Shown piece after piece: positions 8,206 through 16,913 of a DNA stretch of 34,468 nucleotides (positions are counted from its first letter, which is position 1; every line of letters begins with the position of its first letter). Below the pieces are notes generated by a model. That model was not told the origin of the DNA and searched no databases. It saw only the letters and a list, made by a program, of their open reading frames with translations. The stretch is from an uncultured Erysipelotrichaceae bacterium (GTDB lineage Bacteria; Bacillota_I; Bacilli_A; RFN20; CAG-826). Location of the stretch: assembly GCA_902794835.1 (NCBI GenBank), contig CADBIO010000008.1, forward strand, positions 1-34,468, in the 5' to 3' direction. The position numbers and the translations under genes were made by a program.

Positions 8206-8525
8206 GGGATGATGACCACTGCAAAAGCATAGTCTCCATCATGGGAGATGGAAACCTCGTATTCCTTTCCGTCATAACACAAAACCGGCTGACCAGAAGG
8301 ACGGTATTTAACATCGATTTCTTTCATTCGCGGACCACCGCTTAGCCCCGTTCCTAAGGCCTTCAAAAAAGCCTCTTTGGCAGCGAACCTTCCACCGAGA
8401 AAATCTTTTTTGTTGTTTGTTGCCTCAAAAAGCGTCATCTCCGAAGGAGAAAGAACGCCTTTCAGGAAGGGCAAGCAATCTAATTTTAAGCGTCGTAAGT
8501 CGACGATATCGCAGCCGATTTTCAT
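8202..8525 (-). CDS. acpS: Holo-[acyl-carrier-protein] synthase
   Basis: A 107-residue AcpS that moves 4'-phosphopantetheine from CoA to the serine of acyl carrier protein for fatty acid synthesis. The metal-binding Asp6 is in IGCDIVDLRR, and the second motif GRFAAKEAFLKALG has Glu51. The C-terminal SISHDGDYAFA is typical. It is slightly shorter than the usual 115-125 residues but all motifs are present. Its ATG shares one base with the ftsK TGA, and its own TGA overlaps the pulA ATG, so ftsK-acpS-pulA is tightly coupled. Confidence 0.95.
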   Translation of the reverse strand: MKIGCDIVDLRRLKLDCLPFLKGVLSPSEMTLFEATNNKKDFLGGRFAAKEAFLKALGTGLSGGPRMKEIDVKYRPSGQPVLCYDGKEYEVSISHDGDYAFAVVIIP

Positions 8526-11455
8526 CAGTCGTTGTCTCCGTCAAAATTTTCGTTTCCGTTGCCCAAAACGGAAGGATCATGAATCAAAACCTTCGAGCCT
8601 TTCGCATTCGATTGACTATCGGCTTTAGCGACGATTCCTTCGGCGATCAGTTGATTGAAGATTTTGCCAGCGCGTGGGAAACCAACACTATAAGTACGTT
8701 GGATTTTCGAAATCGAGGTATATTCTTGGGTCATGACATCCATCTTGATTTGCTCATAAAGATCGCCTTTGGCTTTCTCTTTAAGGGCTGCCCGTTCTAA
8801 TTTTTCGTTCTCTTCTGCTTCTTTCTCATCATTGGAATGATCGGTGAGATCGAGGAAACGAGGATCGTATTCGACAGTTTGCTGCTTCTTGATGAAATCC
8901 GTGATGGCTTCTAACTCTTCGTCTTGCACCAAACAGCCTTGGCAACGGACATCCCCGTTATGAGAGATTTGCTGGCAATCGACTAACATATCGCCATGTC
9001 CGTTTAATTCTTCCGCTCCCGCATGGCCTAAAATCGTCCCGGAGTCAACTTGCGAACTTACGCGCAAAGCGACACGAACATTCAAATTGGCCTTGATAAC
9101 GCCTGTAATGACGTTAACGGAAGGACGCTGGGTGGCAATGATTAAGTGAATACCGGCCGCGCGGGCTTTTTGAGCGAGACGTACAACGCTCTGACCGATG
9201 TTTTTGCAAGTGTCGGAAAGATCGGCGTATTCATCGATGAAGACAACGATAAAAGGAATTGGCTCGGCGCCTGCCTTGGGGCAATATTTTTCATTGTAGG
9301 CGCGGATATCGCGAACCCCAGCGAATTCAAACAGCATCAAACGGGCTTCCATCAAATCGATGAGTTTATCTAAGCAAACTTTGGCTTGGCTAGGTTCTTT
9401 GATGATTGGGCAAAGAAGGTGCGGAATATCGGCATATTTGACCATTTCAACACGTTTCGGATCCACCAAAACGAGTTTGAGATCTTCAGGACGATTACGC
9501 ATGATCAAGGAAGCCAATATGCCATGGGCGAAAATTGATTTACCTGAACCAGAGGTGCCGGCGATAAGCATATGAGGGAAAGCGGAAAGATCAGCGCAAA
9601 TCGGCTCGCCTGAGATGTTGATGCCAAAAGGAATCCACATATTCTTGTGTGGGTCATCAGGAAGGGATGCCACCATTTCTTTCAGGGAGACAATGGTCGA
9701 TTTCTCGTTGGCAATTTCCAACCCAGAAGTCGTTTTTCCGAGAATAACTTCTTCATAACGGGTGTGAACGCCGCCCAATTTAACGGACACGTCCTTCACG
9801 AATCGACCAATCGAGGCGACAGAAACGCCACGATCTGCCTGAATATCATAGCGGGTGACCGATGGGCCGACGGTATAGCTGACGACTTGGGCGCCGGCAT
9901 GAAGGTCGGCAAACGTTTCATTGATAATGTCGGCGCGATGTTGGCAATCCAGCTTGTTTTGCTCCTCCAATTGAGGGTCTTTTTTATAAGTTTGCAATAA
10001 ATCCAAAGGAGGGAATTGGTAGGCAGGGCGTTGTTTTGCCGGCATAACACCATGTTTTTCTTCCTCACTCATCTCGTGCTTAGGCTCTGGCATCGGTTCC
10101 GGTTTGAAGGTAGCGTCTGGGATGGCTGTATGAATTGGCTCTGGCTCTGGCTCGACATGCGGTTCTGGCTCGACATGCGGCTCTGGCTCGATATGCGGCT
10201 CTGGCTCAGCAAGAGAGAGACTTTCTTGTTCTTGCTCTTCATCTGAGGAATATTCCTCTTCTTCGAAAGACTCCTCTGAAACAAAGGATTCTTGGGGGGT
10301 TTCTTCTGTTTCTTCGCGTTTTTCTTCCTTGATGGATTCCTCAGAGGGTTGAGCCACTTCTTCCCAAGTCACTTCAGCGTCTTTCGTATCGACTTTTTCT
10401 GGCGTAGGCTCTGGTTTTTCTTCTCCAGGAAGAGGCAAAACGACCTCTCCGTAGGCAGGGGCTTTTTTCGGTGTTTCGAGGATGATTTCCTTTCTGTTTG
10501 AGGAAATGCCGCTTGGCGCAGAAGGAGAAGAAACAGGTTGAGAGAAGATGTCGTTGGCATTGGGGTCAAAGACAGCTTCTTGAAGACCGGCGTTGAATTC
10601 GGTTTCTGCCAAAACAGCCTCTCTTAGCGGTTCTACGGGAGCGATTTCTTGGGGGACAGGAGAGACTTCCTTCGGTCCTTCGGAATGGTAAAGGCTAGTT
10701 CTTGAAGCATTTTCCTCCACCGGCCCTTTTGGGGATTCTGGGCGGACTTCATAGGAAATTTGAGCCGCCGGGATTGGCTCATCTACCTCAATGGGCTGAT
10801 TGTCTTGGACATAGGCTTCCAAGGCGATGCGATTTTCTTCTTCTTGACGGCGGATTTCCTCGTCGCTCTGTTTTTTCGCACGGCTGGCGCCGACTTTGGA
10901 GGTAACTCCGTGAATCCCCCGCATGATCAACGGATAAAAAAGGAAGAAAAGACCGACTAGGATGACGAGAATGGCGATGGTCAAGGTCAAAGCCCGACCT
11001 GCCGCGTTGATGCCATAGGCGATTAGCGCATAAATAATCCCTCCGCCATCGCGGGCGTTGATAATTCCTTTCATTTCGGCGAAAGAAGCCAGAAGACCTG
11101 TGCTTTCTGTTCCATAAAGGTCATAAAGAGAGAGACCGTTGTCGGCATAAAAATTCGCGCTGCCAAAGCCGAAGATCAAGGAAACTCCGATCAAAACGAC
11201 GAAAATTCCAACAACGATTCTCCAGGTTAAGATTTTCTTGGCGTCTTTCCCTTTGACGAACAAAAGAACGCCGAAAACCAAGGCTAGCGGAAAGAAAGCC
11301 CAATAACCCAAAAGGCCGAACAGATAGACGAAAAGAAAGGCGATGCCCCACACATGATGGGTGAAGGGAGACAATAGGAAAAGCAGGGATAAGATTAAGA
11401 TTCCCGCACCTAAAGCGCGAATGATTTGATTGTTGGTATAGATTTTTTGCTGCAT
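8525..11455 (-). CDS. ftsK: FtsK/SpoIIIE-family DNA translocase
   Basis: A septum-anchored ATP-driven DNA pump that clears chromosome ends during division. With the ATG at 11455 it has 976 residues; a TTG at 11470 would add five residues but has no SD. Hydrophobic helices fill about residues 10-100 and 145-180 (four membrane spans). A long acidic Pro/Glu/Ser linker (about 195-465) follows. The motor domain carries Walker A AGTSGSGKS at 632-640, the VDPKRVEM segment and Walker B VVFIDEYADL. The last ~65 residues form the gamma winged-helix DNA-reading domain (SISKIQRTYSVGFPRAGKI). It follows rnjB by 21 bp, as in the B. subtilis rnjB-tepA-spoIIIE region, but tepA is missing. Confidence 0.95.
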   Translation of the reverse strand: MQQKIYTNNQIIRALGAGILILSLLFLLSPFTHHVWGIAFLFVYLFGLLGYWAFFPLALVFGVLLFVKGKDAKKILTWRIVVGIFVVLIGVSLIFGFGSANFYADNGLSLYDLYGTESTGLLASFAEMKGIINARDGGGIIYALIAYGINAAGRALTLTIAILVILVGLFFLFYPLIMRGIHGVTSKVGASRAKKQSDEEIRRQEEENRIALEAYVQDNQPIEVDEPIPAAQISYEVRPESPKGPVEENASRTSLYHSEGPKEVSPVPQEIAPVEPLREAVLAETEFNAGLQEAVFDPNANDIFSQPVSSPSAPSGISSNRKEIILETPKKAPAYGEVVLPLPGEEKPEPTPEKVDTKDAEVTWEEVAQPSEESIKEEKREETEETPQESFVSEESFEEEEYSSDEEQEQESLSLAEPEPHIEPEPHVEPEPHVEPEPEPIHTAIPDATFKPEPMPEPKHEMSEEEKHGVMPAKQRPAYQFPPLDLLQTYKKDPQLEEQNKLDCQHRADIINETFADLHAGAQVVSYTVGPSVTRYDIQADRGVSVASIGRFVKDVSVKLGGVHTRYEEVILGKTTSGLEIANEKSTIVSLKEMVASLPDDPHKNMWIPFGINISGEPICADLSAFPHMLIAGTSGSGKSIFAHGILASLIMRNRPEDLKLVLVDPKRVEMVKYADIPHLLCPIIKEPSQAKVCLDKLIDLMEARLMLFEFAGVRDIRAYNEKYCPKAGAEPIPFIVVFIDEYADLSDTCKNIGQSVVRLAQKARAAGIHLIIATQRPSVNVITGVIKANLNVRVALRVSSQVDSGTILGHAGAEELNGHGDMLVDCQQISHNGDVRCQGCLVQDEELEAITDFIKKQQTVEYDPRFLDLTDHSNDEKEAEENEKLERAALKEKAKGDLYEQIKMDVMTQEYTSISKIQRTYSVGFPRAGKIFNQLIAEGIVAKADSQSNAKGSKVLIHDPSVLGNGNENFDGDND
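10139..10207. repeat. 18-bp tandem repeat inside the ftsK linker
   Basis: Three full 18-bp units (10145-10162, 10163-10180, 10181-10198), differing at one or two positions, are flanked by partial copies. They encode a repeated six-residue unit EPEPHV/EPEPHI in the disordered linker. The unit length is a multiple of three, so copy-number change keeps the frame. Confidence 0.9.
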
Positions 11456-11476
11456 AGCTGAAATTCTCAAAACGGT

Positions 11477-13150
11477 TTACTTTTCGACAATGAGCGGCAA
11501 AACCATGGGTTCTTTACCGGTTTGACGACGAATCAGACGGAAACAATGCTCATAAAGATCGTTTTTGATTGCCTCGATATCCATGTCCTCACGGCCAAGA
11601 TCTTCAAAAAGGCATTCATTAAAAACTTTGGTGACATCGCGCATCAAAGATTCGCTTTCATTGGGGAGAACAAGACCGCGGAATTGAATGTCTGGGCCAG
11701 CGAGGATTTTGCGGGTCTTCTTGTCGACGGTGACGGCCATGATCGCGACGCCTTGGGAGAGTTTCTGACGTTCCTCAAGCACCGCAGAGCCAACATCTCC
11801 CACCCCAATGCCGTCAATCATGATGTCGCCATGAACCACCGCATTAGGTTCGACGAAAGCGCCTTTTTCGGTGAAAGTCACGGCTGTCCCGTTCTCCAAT
11901 AAGAAGACAGATTGATGGGTCAAGGCCCCGCCAGATTTCAAGCTGACTTCGGCATTGTTCAAAAGGTCTTTGAAATAGCCTTTCAAAGGTACGTAATATT
12001 TCGGATGAAGCAAAGAAATCATCATCTTCAAATCTTCTTCTGAAGCGTGCATGTTCAAGAAAGATTTTTTGCTGATCGGAACGACATGGCAGCCGCTGCG
12101 ATAGAGTTCGTCGAGAGCGTCGGTGGCTTCGATTTCGGTGTTGTCATTGGCCGGGCAAGCCATGATGAAAGTGTCGCTTTCTTCGAGAGAAACAGGACGG
12201 TTTCCATCTGATTGGCCGGCTGCCAAAAGGGCGATTTTACGATAAAGCCTCGTCCCATAGCCAAACATCAAAACGACGATATCGACGCCGCGATAACGAT
12301 TGATATCATCCGCCGGGGCATAATTCTCGTTGGGGAGGATTAATTGTCCTGCTTGCCTCATCGATTGGAGGATATCGGCCGTCTCTTCGTCATAAGGAAT
12401 GATTCGTTTGTGGGAAGAAACCATCAAATTGATGATGCCGTGAATGTTATAGAAATTCAGGCCGAACATCCCAATAAAGATGCGTCCTTGAGCGTTTTTG
12501 ACCTCTTTTTCAATAAGAGGGGTGATTTTATAGTGAGGGGCGGTATAGCCGCTTTTGCCGGCAAAAACCGATTCCGGGCAAAGAACCAAAGTCTTGTCTT
12601 CAGCGATTTTCGCAATCATGTTCAAATCCGTAAGATAGGCCGGAGCAGCGTTGTTTTCGATCACATAATCACTGGTAAGAACGACATTGCCTAGGCTTGT
12701 GTTGATGGCGATGCCGCTGGATTGGGCGATATTATGGGAAGTCTGGAAAAAGGAGATTTTCCTTGCGCCGATATAGAAAACCGAAGAAGGCTTAACCACA
12801 TTAAAATGGTATTTCACGTTTGCCGTCCCCACGTGGCGAGTGAAATTTTTAAACATTTCAATCGTCACATTCGACCCGTATATTGGCGCTGGCACATCTT
12901 CATAAAGGTAGGCCAAAGCGCCCATTTCATCATCATGGCCGTGAGGCAAAAGATAAGCTTTGACGCGATGCTTATTTTCGCGAAGGTAAGTGAAATCGGG
13001 GATCACATAATCGATGCCTGGCATCGTTCGATCTGGATATTTGACGCCGCATCCGACCACATAAATCTCATCATTGACTTCGACGATGGTACAATTTTTT
13101 CCATCTTCGTCCAAACCGCCAAGGGTAAATAATCTCACCTTATCGCTCAT
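11477..13150 (-). CDS. rnjB: Ribonuclease J family protein, RNase J2-like with altered metal site
   Basis: A 557-residue MBL/beta-CASP protein of the RNase J family (5'-3' exo- and endonucleolytic mRNA decay). The start at 13150 has an AAGGGG SD; the 26 upstream codons are rejected. The canonical HGHEDH is replaced by HGHDDE (70-75), with the third His now Glu75. His139, Asp161 and His368 (motif HAS) are kept. The usual PxHGEYR His is Lys390 (PLKGYFK), and the TGSQGEP loop reads FGYGTRL near 296-302. B. subtilis RNase J2 (RnjB) is also degenerate and works as the partner of RnjA, and its gene lies near spoIIIE, as here. I therefore infer a J2-type, largely non-catalytic subunit; rnjA would lie elsewhere. 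Confidence 0.85.
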   Translation of the reverse strand: MSDKVRLFTLGGLDEDGKNCTIVEVNDEIYVVGCGVKYPDRTMPGIDYVIPDFTYLRENKHRVKAYLLPHGHDDEMGALAYLYEDVPAPIYGSNVTIEMFKNFTRHVGTANVKYHFNVVKPSSVFYIGARKISFFQTSHNIAQSSGIAINTSLGNVVLTSDYVIENNAAPAYLTDLNMIAKIAEDKTLVLCPESVFAGKSGYTAPHYKITPLIEKEVKNAQGRIFIGMFGLNFYNIHGIINLMVSSHKRIIPYDEETADILQSMRQAGQLILPNENYAPADDINRYRGVDIVVLMFGYGTRLYRKIALLAAGQSDGNRPVSLEESDTFIMACPANDNTEIEATDALDELYRSGCHVVPISKKSFLNMHASEEDLKMMISLLHPKYYVPLKGYFKDLLNNAEVSLKSGGALTHQSVFLLENGTAVTFTEKGAFVEPNAVVHGDIMIDGIGVGDVGSAVLEERQKLSQGVAIMAVTVDKKTRKILAGPDIQFRGLVLPNESESLMRDVTKVFNECLFEDLGREDMDIEAIKNDLYEHCFRLIRRQTGKEPMVLPLIVEK

Positions 13151-13189
13151 CTTTTTCCCCTTTCTCCATAAGAAAAAACGCTCTTTTGC

Positions 13190-13208
13190 AAAGATTATTA
13201 TAATCTTT
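13190..13208 (-). promoter_or_regulatory. rnjB promoter -10 inside an inverted repeat
   Basis: A minus-strand TATAAT (13197-13202) lies inside a perfect inverted repeat AAAGATTA-tta-TAATCTTT. A weak TTCCTT stands 17 bp upstream as -35. The leader to ATG 13150 is about 40 nt and has an SD. The repeat could be an operator covering the -10. Confidence 0.5.
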
Positions 13209-13248
13209 ATGGCCTTTTTAAGGAACAATGAACGGCAATATTTTTGAA

Positions 13249-13281
13249 AAAAGAAAAAGCCCCCGTTTCATGCCGAGGGCT
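13249..13281 (-). terminator. Intrinsic terminator of the FAD oxidoreductase operon
   Basis: On the minus strand the 8-bp stem AGCCCTCG/CGGGGGCT (one G-T pair) is followed by TTTTTCTTTT. The TGA stop of the phosphodiesterase gene lies in the loop. Confidence 0.88.
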
Positions 13282-13825
13282 GTCCGTCAAGTTTCAACGA
13301 TCGAATGGGAGAACCATCGGATAATCTTCGAATGGTGACGATCTCCCCATCTATCGTCGCATAAGAAGGCTCATTCCCGCCTTTGGGGAAGGAGGGAGAG
13401 CCAGGGTTAAGGTAAAGATAGCCATCCTTCTTTTCGAGAATTTGAATATGGGTATGTCCGGAAATCAGAATGTCCCCGATCTCCGGTTTGAGGTTTTCTA
13501 GAGAAAACTCATCCCCGTGATAAAGGTCGAACCAATATCCTCCTAAGGCAAAACGTCGGTTGTCTTCCAGAGGGAAAGATAAGATATCCTCGTCGATTCT
13601 AGCATCACAATTGCCACGGACGGCGATGATTTTGTCTTTATGGCTCTTCAGGATTTCCCCGACCGCCATAGGATCGTAATCTTCTGGCACCCCATTTCGC
13701 GGGCCATGATAGAGAAAATCGCCGAGCAAGAAGATCTTGTCCGGCTGAAAGGCGCGAATTTTTTCGTCAAGCATCTTCATCCGCGACAAGCGGCCGTGGA
13801 TGTCAGAAGCGACTAAGATGCGCAT
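13268..13825 (-). CDS. yfcE: YfcE/MJ0936-family metallophosphoesterase
   Basis: A 185-residue calcineurin-like phosphodiesterase. The metal-site motifs are D8-x-H10 (SDIHG), GD at 35-36, GNCD at 71-74, YHG with His103 and GHTH at 123-126. The short single-domain form matches YfcE, which hydrolyses phosphodiester model substrates; the natural substrate is unknown. Its ATG shares a base with the TAA of the DUF1667 gene, making it the last gene of the FAD operon. A link with glycerophosphodiester or glycerol-3-phosphate metabolism is an inference from this position only. Confidence 0.9.
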   Translation of the reverse strand: MRILVASDIHGRLSRMKMLDEKIRAFQPDKIFLLGDFLYHGPRNGVPEDYDPMAVGEILKSHKDKIIAVRGNCDARIDEDILSFPLEDNRRFALGGYWFDLYHGDEFSLENLKPEIGDILISGHTHIQILEKKDGYLYLNPGSPSFPKGGNEPSYATIDGEIVTIRRLSDGSPIRSLKLDGQPSA

Positions 13826-14181
13826 TAGATTTTCTCCATATTGCGGGTGGCAACCACATCAACGCCCGTTCCGCAAACATCGGCAATAACGACGTCCCCA
13901 ATATGCACCGGAGCTTCGATATGAGTGTTTATGATTGACTGCATCACATCAAAGATTTTTCCTTTGGGAATCGGGTCTTTTGTCTTCACTGGGCACATGG
14001 CCAATTCGGCATGGCTAATTCTCACAGACGAAGTCACGACACGGGTGGGGTTGGAGACTTCTTGTTTGCCATAGGCCGCCCCGCGTGGGCAGAAATTTCC
14101 GGTGACATTAAGATTCTCATCAACTTTTAAATGGCATCCTCTTGGGCAGCAGATGCAGATTAATTCTCTTTCCATCCTCAT
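13825..14181 (-). CDS. DUF1667 cysteine-rich protein, partner of FAD oxidoreductases
   Basis: A 118-residue protein with an N-terminal Cys cluster: Cys9, Cys11, Cys12, Cys16 (CICCPRGC) and Cys31 in GNFCPRG. This resembles the Fe-S-binding start of molybdopterin oxidoreductases but without the rest of that enzyme. DUF1667 proteins usually sit beside a GlpA-like and a second FAD oxidoreductase, which is exactly the case here. A role in electron transfer or as a small subunit is plausible but unproven. Its ATG overlaps the TGA of the upstream oxidoreductase (ATGA). Confidence 0.88.
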   Translation of the reverse strand: MRMERELICICCPRGCHLKVDENLNVTGNFCPRGAAYGKQEVSNPTRVVTSSVRISHAELAMCPVKTKDPIPKGKIFDVMQSIINTHIEAPVHIGDVVIADVCGTGVDVVATRNMEKI

Positions 14182-15437
14182 TCCTCCTTCTGGACCAAAG
14201 AAACCTCTATCGTCCCTTGGTCATTTTTTAGTAAGCTTTTAGGCATTTTCTGAATTTCCATTTCACTAGGAATAATCACAGGTTTGAACACCTTTTTTAC
14301 CACTTCTCCATTGAATTTGTAAACAATGTAGACATTCTTTGATGGCTTGCGAACTCTGAATTTGAATTCCAAGGCTTCTGAGGCTGAGGAAAGATCAATT
14401 TCCCCTGGCACGACATAGCCAATGCCATCCCCCGCTTGGACGGCGATTTTCTTGTCGCCGCGTTTCAAATTCCCAAGGATATAATCCGCGGCAGATCTGC
14501 CTGCGACGGTAGCTTCCATCGCAACGTTGTCGACCAAATCGTGGACATGCAAGACATTGCCGCAAGAGAAGATGCCATCGATGGTGGTTTCGAAGTTTTC
14601 ATTGACTAATGCGCCACGGCTTCTTCCCTTGGCTGCGCCTGCGTTGTTAAGAAGGTCATTGTTTGGCACCAAACCGATGGATAAAACGAGGGTGTCGCAG
14701 TCGAATTCCATTTCTGTTCCCGGGATTGGCTGCATCCGTTCATCGACTTTGGAGATAATGACTTTTTCCAATCTTGATTTGCCGACGATCTTAGAAACCG
14801 TGTGGCTGAGATATAACGGGATGTTGTAGTCGTAAAGGCATTGAACCATATTACGATTCAAACCATTGGACCAGGCGCAGATTTCGGCTACGCCAAGCAC
14901 TTTCGCCCCTTCTAAAGTAAGACGTCTAGCCATGATAAGGCCGATGTCTCCGCTGCCAAGGATAAAGACGCGCTTCCCGACAAGATAGCCGTATTCATTT
15001 AAGAACAATTGAGCTTGCCCTGCGGTCAAGATGCCTGCGGGACGGTCGCCAGGAATGCCGATAGCGCCGGCATTTCTTTCATAGCAACCAGCAGCCATGA
15101 CAATCGCCTTGGCCTGAAGTTCAACCACGCCTTCTTTGGCATTCGAATAAGTCACCACTTTATCATGGCTGATATTCGTAACGTAGGTATGAAGCTTATA
15201 TTCGATCTTTCTTTCTTTGATTTGCTCGATAAGACGAGAAGCGAATTCTGGACCGGTGAGTTCTTCTTTGAACAGCGTAAGACCAAATCCATTATGGATG
15301 CATTGATTTAAAATGCCGCCCAAAAATTCGTTGCGTTCCAAAATCAAGATGTCACGGATGCCCTTGTCATAGGCGGCAACCGCAGCCGCCATGCCGGCAG
15401 ATCCACCACCGATAATCACTAAATCTTTGGTTTTCAT
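14178..15437 (-). CDS. NAD(P)/FAD-dependent oxidoreductase (pyridine nucleotide-disulfide type)
   Basis: From the ATG at 15437 (AGGAGG SD, 7-nt spacing) the protein has 419 residues; 45 upstream in-frame codons overlap the previous gene and are rejected. The FAD-binding GGGSAG is at 10-15, the second NAD(P)-binding GSGDIG at 161-166, and the C-terminal FAD contact FSCGNVLHVHD near 330. The family includes the small FAD subunits found with GlpA-like dehydrogenases (NADH oxidase or GlpB-like function). It follows the GlpA-like gene by 2 nt and overlaps the DUF1667 gene, forming a conserved trio. The electron acceptor cannot be read from sequence. Confidence 0.9.
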   Translation of the reverse strand: MKTKDLVIIGGGSAGMAAAVAAYDKGIRDILILERNEFLGGILNQCIHNGFGLTLFKEELTGPEFASRLIEQIKERKIEYKLHTYVTNISHDKVVTYSNAKEGVVELQAKAIVMAAGCYERNAGAIGIPGDRPAGILTAGQAQLFLNEYGYLVGKRVFILGSGDIGLIMARRLTLEGAKVLGVAEICAWSNGLNRNMVQCLYDYNIPLYLSHTVSKIVGKSRLEKVIISKVDERMQPIPGTEMEFDCDTLVLSIGLVPNNDLLNNAGAAKGRSRGALVNENFETTIDGIFSCGNVLHVHDLVDNVAMEATVAGRSAADYILGNLKRGDKKIAVQAGDGIGYVVPGEIDLSSASEALEFKFRVRKPSKNVYIVYKFNGEVVKKVFKPVIIPSEMEIQKMPKSLLKNDQGTIEVSLVQKEE

Positions 15438-15439
15438 CC

Positions 15440-16876
15440 TTAGGCCTCCTTCTTGACTTCTTCTTTGACGATTTGGCTGTCGTCTTTGTCGTATAAGACT
15501 TCGATTGGGCTTATCCCATAATGCTTCGCCAACAAATTGATGACTTTCGGTTGGCAGAATCCACCTTGGCACTTGCCAAAGCCAGCACGCGTTCTCTTTT
15601 TCACGGCTTTGACGGTCTTAGCAGGGACGCTACGAGACAAAACATCTTCAATCTCGCCGATCGAAACTTTTTCGCAATCGCAGATGATTTCCCCATAACG
15701 AGGGTCTTTGGCAATTAAAGCGTTGCGCTCTGCAACACTCATCTTCTGTGGATGGCAATAAGGGCGGATGGTTTTCTGATAATCGCTCTTTTCCTTGAGA
15801 GGAAGCAATTTCCCGACCAAGTCTTTGGCGACATATTCGCCAATGGCTGGAGAAGAAACCAAGCCTGGCGATTCAATTCCTGCCACATTGATGAAGGATT
15901 CATAAGCTTTGGAAGGCTCGATGATGAAATCGTGAGTCGATGGCGTCGATCTTAACCCGGCATAGCAACGGATTTGTTCAGGGAATGGGATGTTAGGAAC
16001 CAACATCTTAGCCTGTTCTTTGACGTTAGCTAAGGTCAAAGTGTCCGTGGAAAGGTCTTCTTTATCATCCACGAATTCAGAAGATGGGCCAACGAGGTAA
16101 TTCCCTGAGGTGGTCATCGTCACCAAAATGCCCTTGCCTTTTTCGCTTGGAAGAGGGAATAAAACGTGATTCACTAAGCCTTTGGCATAATGATTAAGGA
16201 CATAATATTCGCCTTTTCGCGGATGGATGGTCCAAGAGATTGGCTCAATCATCTTCGCGATATCGTCAGAATGAAGCCCTGCTGCGTTGATAACGATTTT
16301 CGCTTCGTAATTCCCTTTTGTCGTTTTGACCAAGAAATGGTCGTTTTCGGCCTTGATGTCTGTGACTTCTTCGCCCAAATGGAGCTTTACCCCATTATCG
16401 CAGGCATTTTCCATCGCATGGGCGGTAAGTTCAAACGGATTGACGATGCCGCCAGTCGGGCAAAGCAAAGCGCCTTTGACTTCTGGATTGATGTTTGGCT
16501 CCATCGCCTTGACTTCTTCGGCGGTGAGGATTTTGGCAGGAACGCCATTTTCTTTCGCGCGTTCCAATAATTCATCCAGCATTGGGAGTTGCGAATCATA
16601 AATCGCGACAGTCAGGGTGCCACATTCTTCGTAAGCAACATCCAAATCCTGGCAAACTTCTTTCATCATGCGGTTGCCTAAAACATTGAATTTGGCTTTG
16701 TTGCTCCCTGGGACTGGGTCATAGCCAGAATGTGCGATGGCGGAGTTGGCCATCGAAGTTACATCGCCCACGTCATTTTCTTTTTCGATTACTAAAGTAG
16801 AGAGTTCGTAACGCGATAGACTGCGGGCAATAAAACATCCGACCGCGCCGGCTCCAATGATAATGATGTCTTCCAT
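15440..16876 (-). CDS. GlpA-like FAD oxidoreductase with C-terminal [2Fe-2S] (BFD-like) domain
   Basis: A 478-residue DAO-family FAD enzyme (glycerol-3-phosphate or L-2-hydroxyacid dehydrogenase type). The FAD motif GAGAVG is at residues 8-13, so the ATG at 16876 must be the start. The SMANSAIAHSGYD segment (41-53) and RKGEYYVL loop are typical. The C-terminus holds Cys399-x-Cys401, then Cys436-x4-Cys441, the pattern of a BFD-like [2Fe-2S] domain as in anaerobic GlpA. With the next two genes it forms an electron-transferring unit, probably oxidising glycerol-3-phosphate. LhgO-like activity on L-2-hydroxyglutarate is the main alternative. It has no SD; a TATAAT lies 7 nt before the ATG. Confidence 0.9.
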   Translation of the reverse strand: MEDIIIIGAGAVGCFIARSLSRYELSTLVIEKENDVGDVTSMANSAIAHSGYDPVPGSNKAKFNVLGNRMMKEVCQDLDVAYEECGTLTVAIYDSQLPMLDELLERAKENGVPAKILTAEEVKAMEPNINPEVKGALLCPTGGIVNPFELTAHAMENACDNGVKLHLGEEVTDIKAENDHFLVKTTKGNYEAKIVINAAGLHSDDIAKMIEPISWTIHPRKGEYYVLNHYAKGLVNHVLFPLPSEKGKGILVTMTTSGNYLVGPSSEFVDDKEDLSTDTLTLANVKEQAKMLVPNIPFPEQIRCYAGLRSTPSTHDFIIEPSKAYESFINVAGIESPGLVSSPAIGEYVAKDLVGKLLPLKEKSDYQKTIRPYCHPQKMSVAERNALIAKDPRYGEIICDCEKVSIGEIEDVLSRSVPAKTVKAVKKRTRAGFGKCQGGFCQPKVINLLAKHYGISPIEVLYDKDDSQIVKEEVKKEA

Positions 16877-16883
16877 AGCATCA

Positions 16884-16913
16884 ATTATAGACCAGTCTTC
16901 TTAGTTATTGAAA
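16884..16913 (-). promoter_or_regulatory. Promoter of the FAD oxidoreductase operon
   Basis: Minus-strand -35 TTTCAA (16908-16913) and -10 TATAAT (16884-16889) with an 18-bp spacer. The -10 ends 7 nt before the ATG, so the transcript probably begins at or beside the start codon. Confidence 0.65.

Noticed and set aside
13151-13228. 26-codon N-terminal extension of the RNase J gene
   Set aside because: It spans the -10 palindrome and the SD of the MSDKVRLF start.
15438-15572. 45-codon N-terminal extension of the FAD oxidoreductase
   Set aside because: It runs back into the upstream gene, and AGGAGG plus the FAD motif at residue 10 fix the start at 15437.
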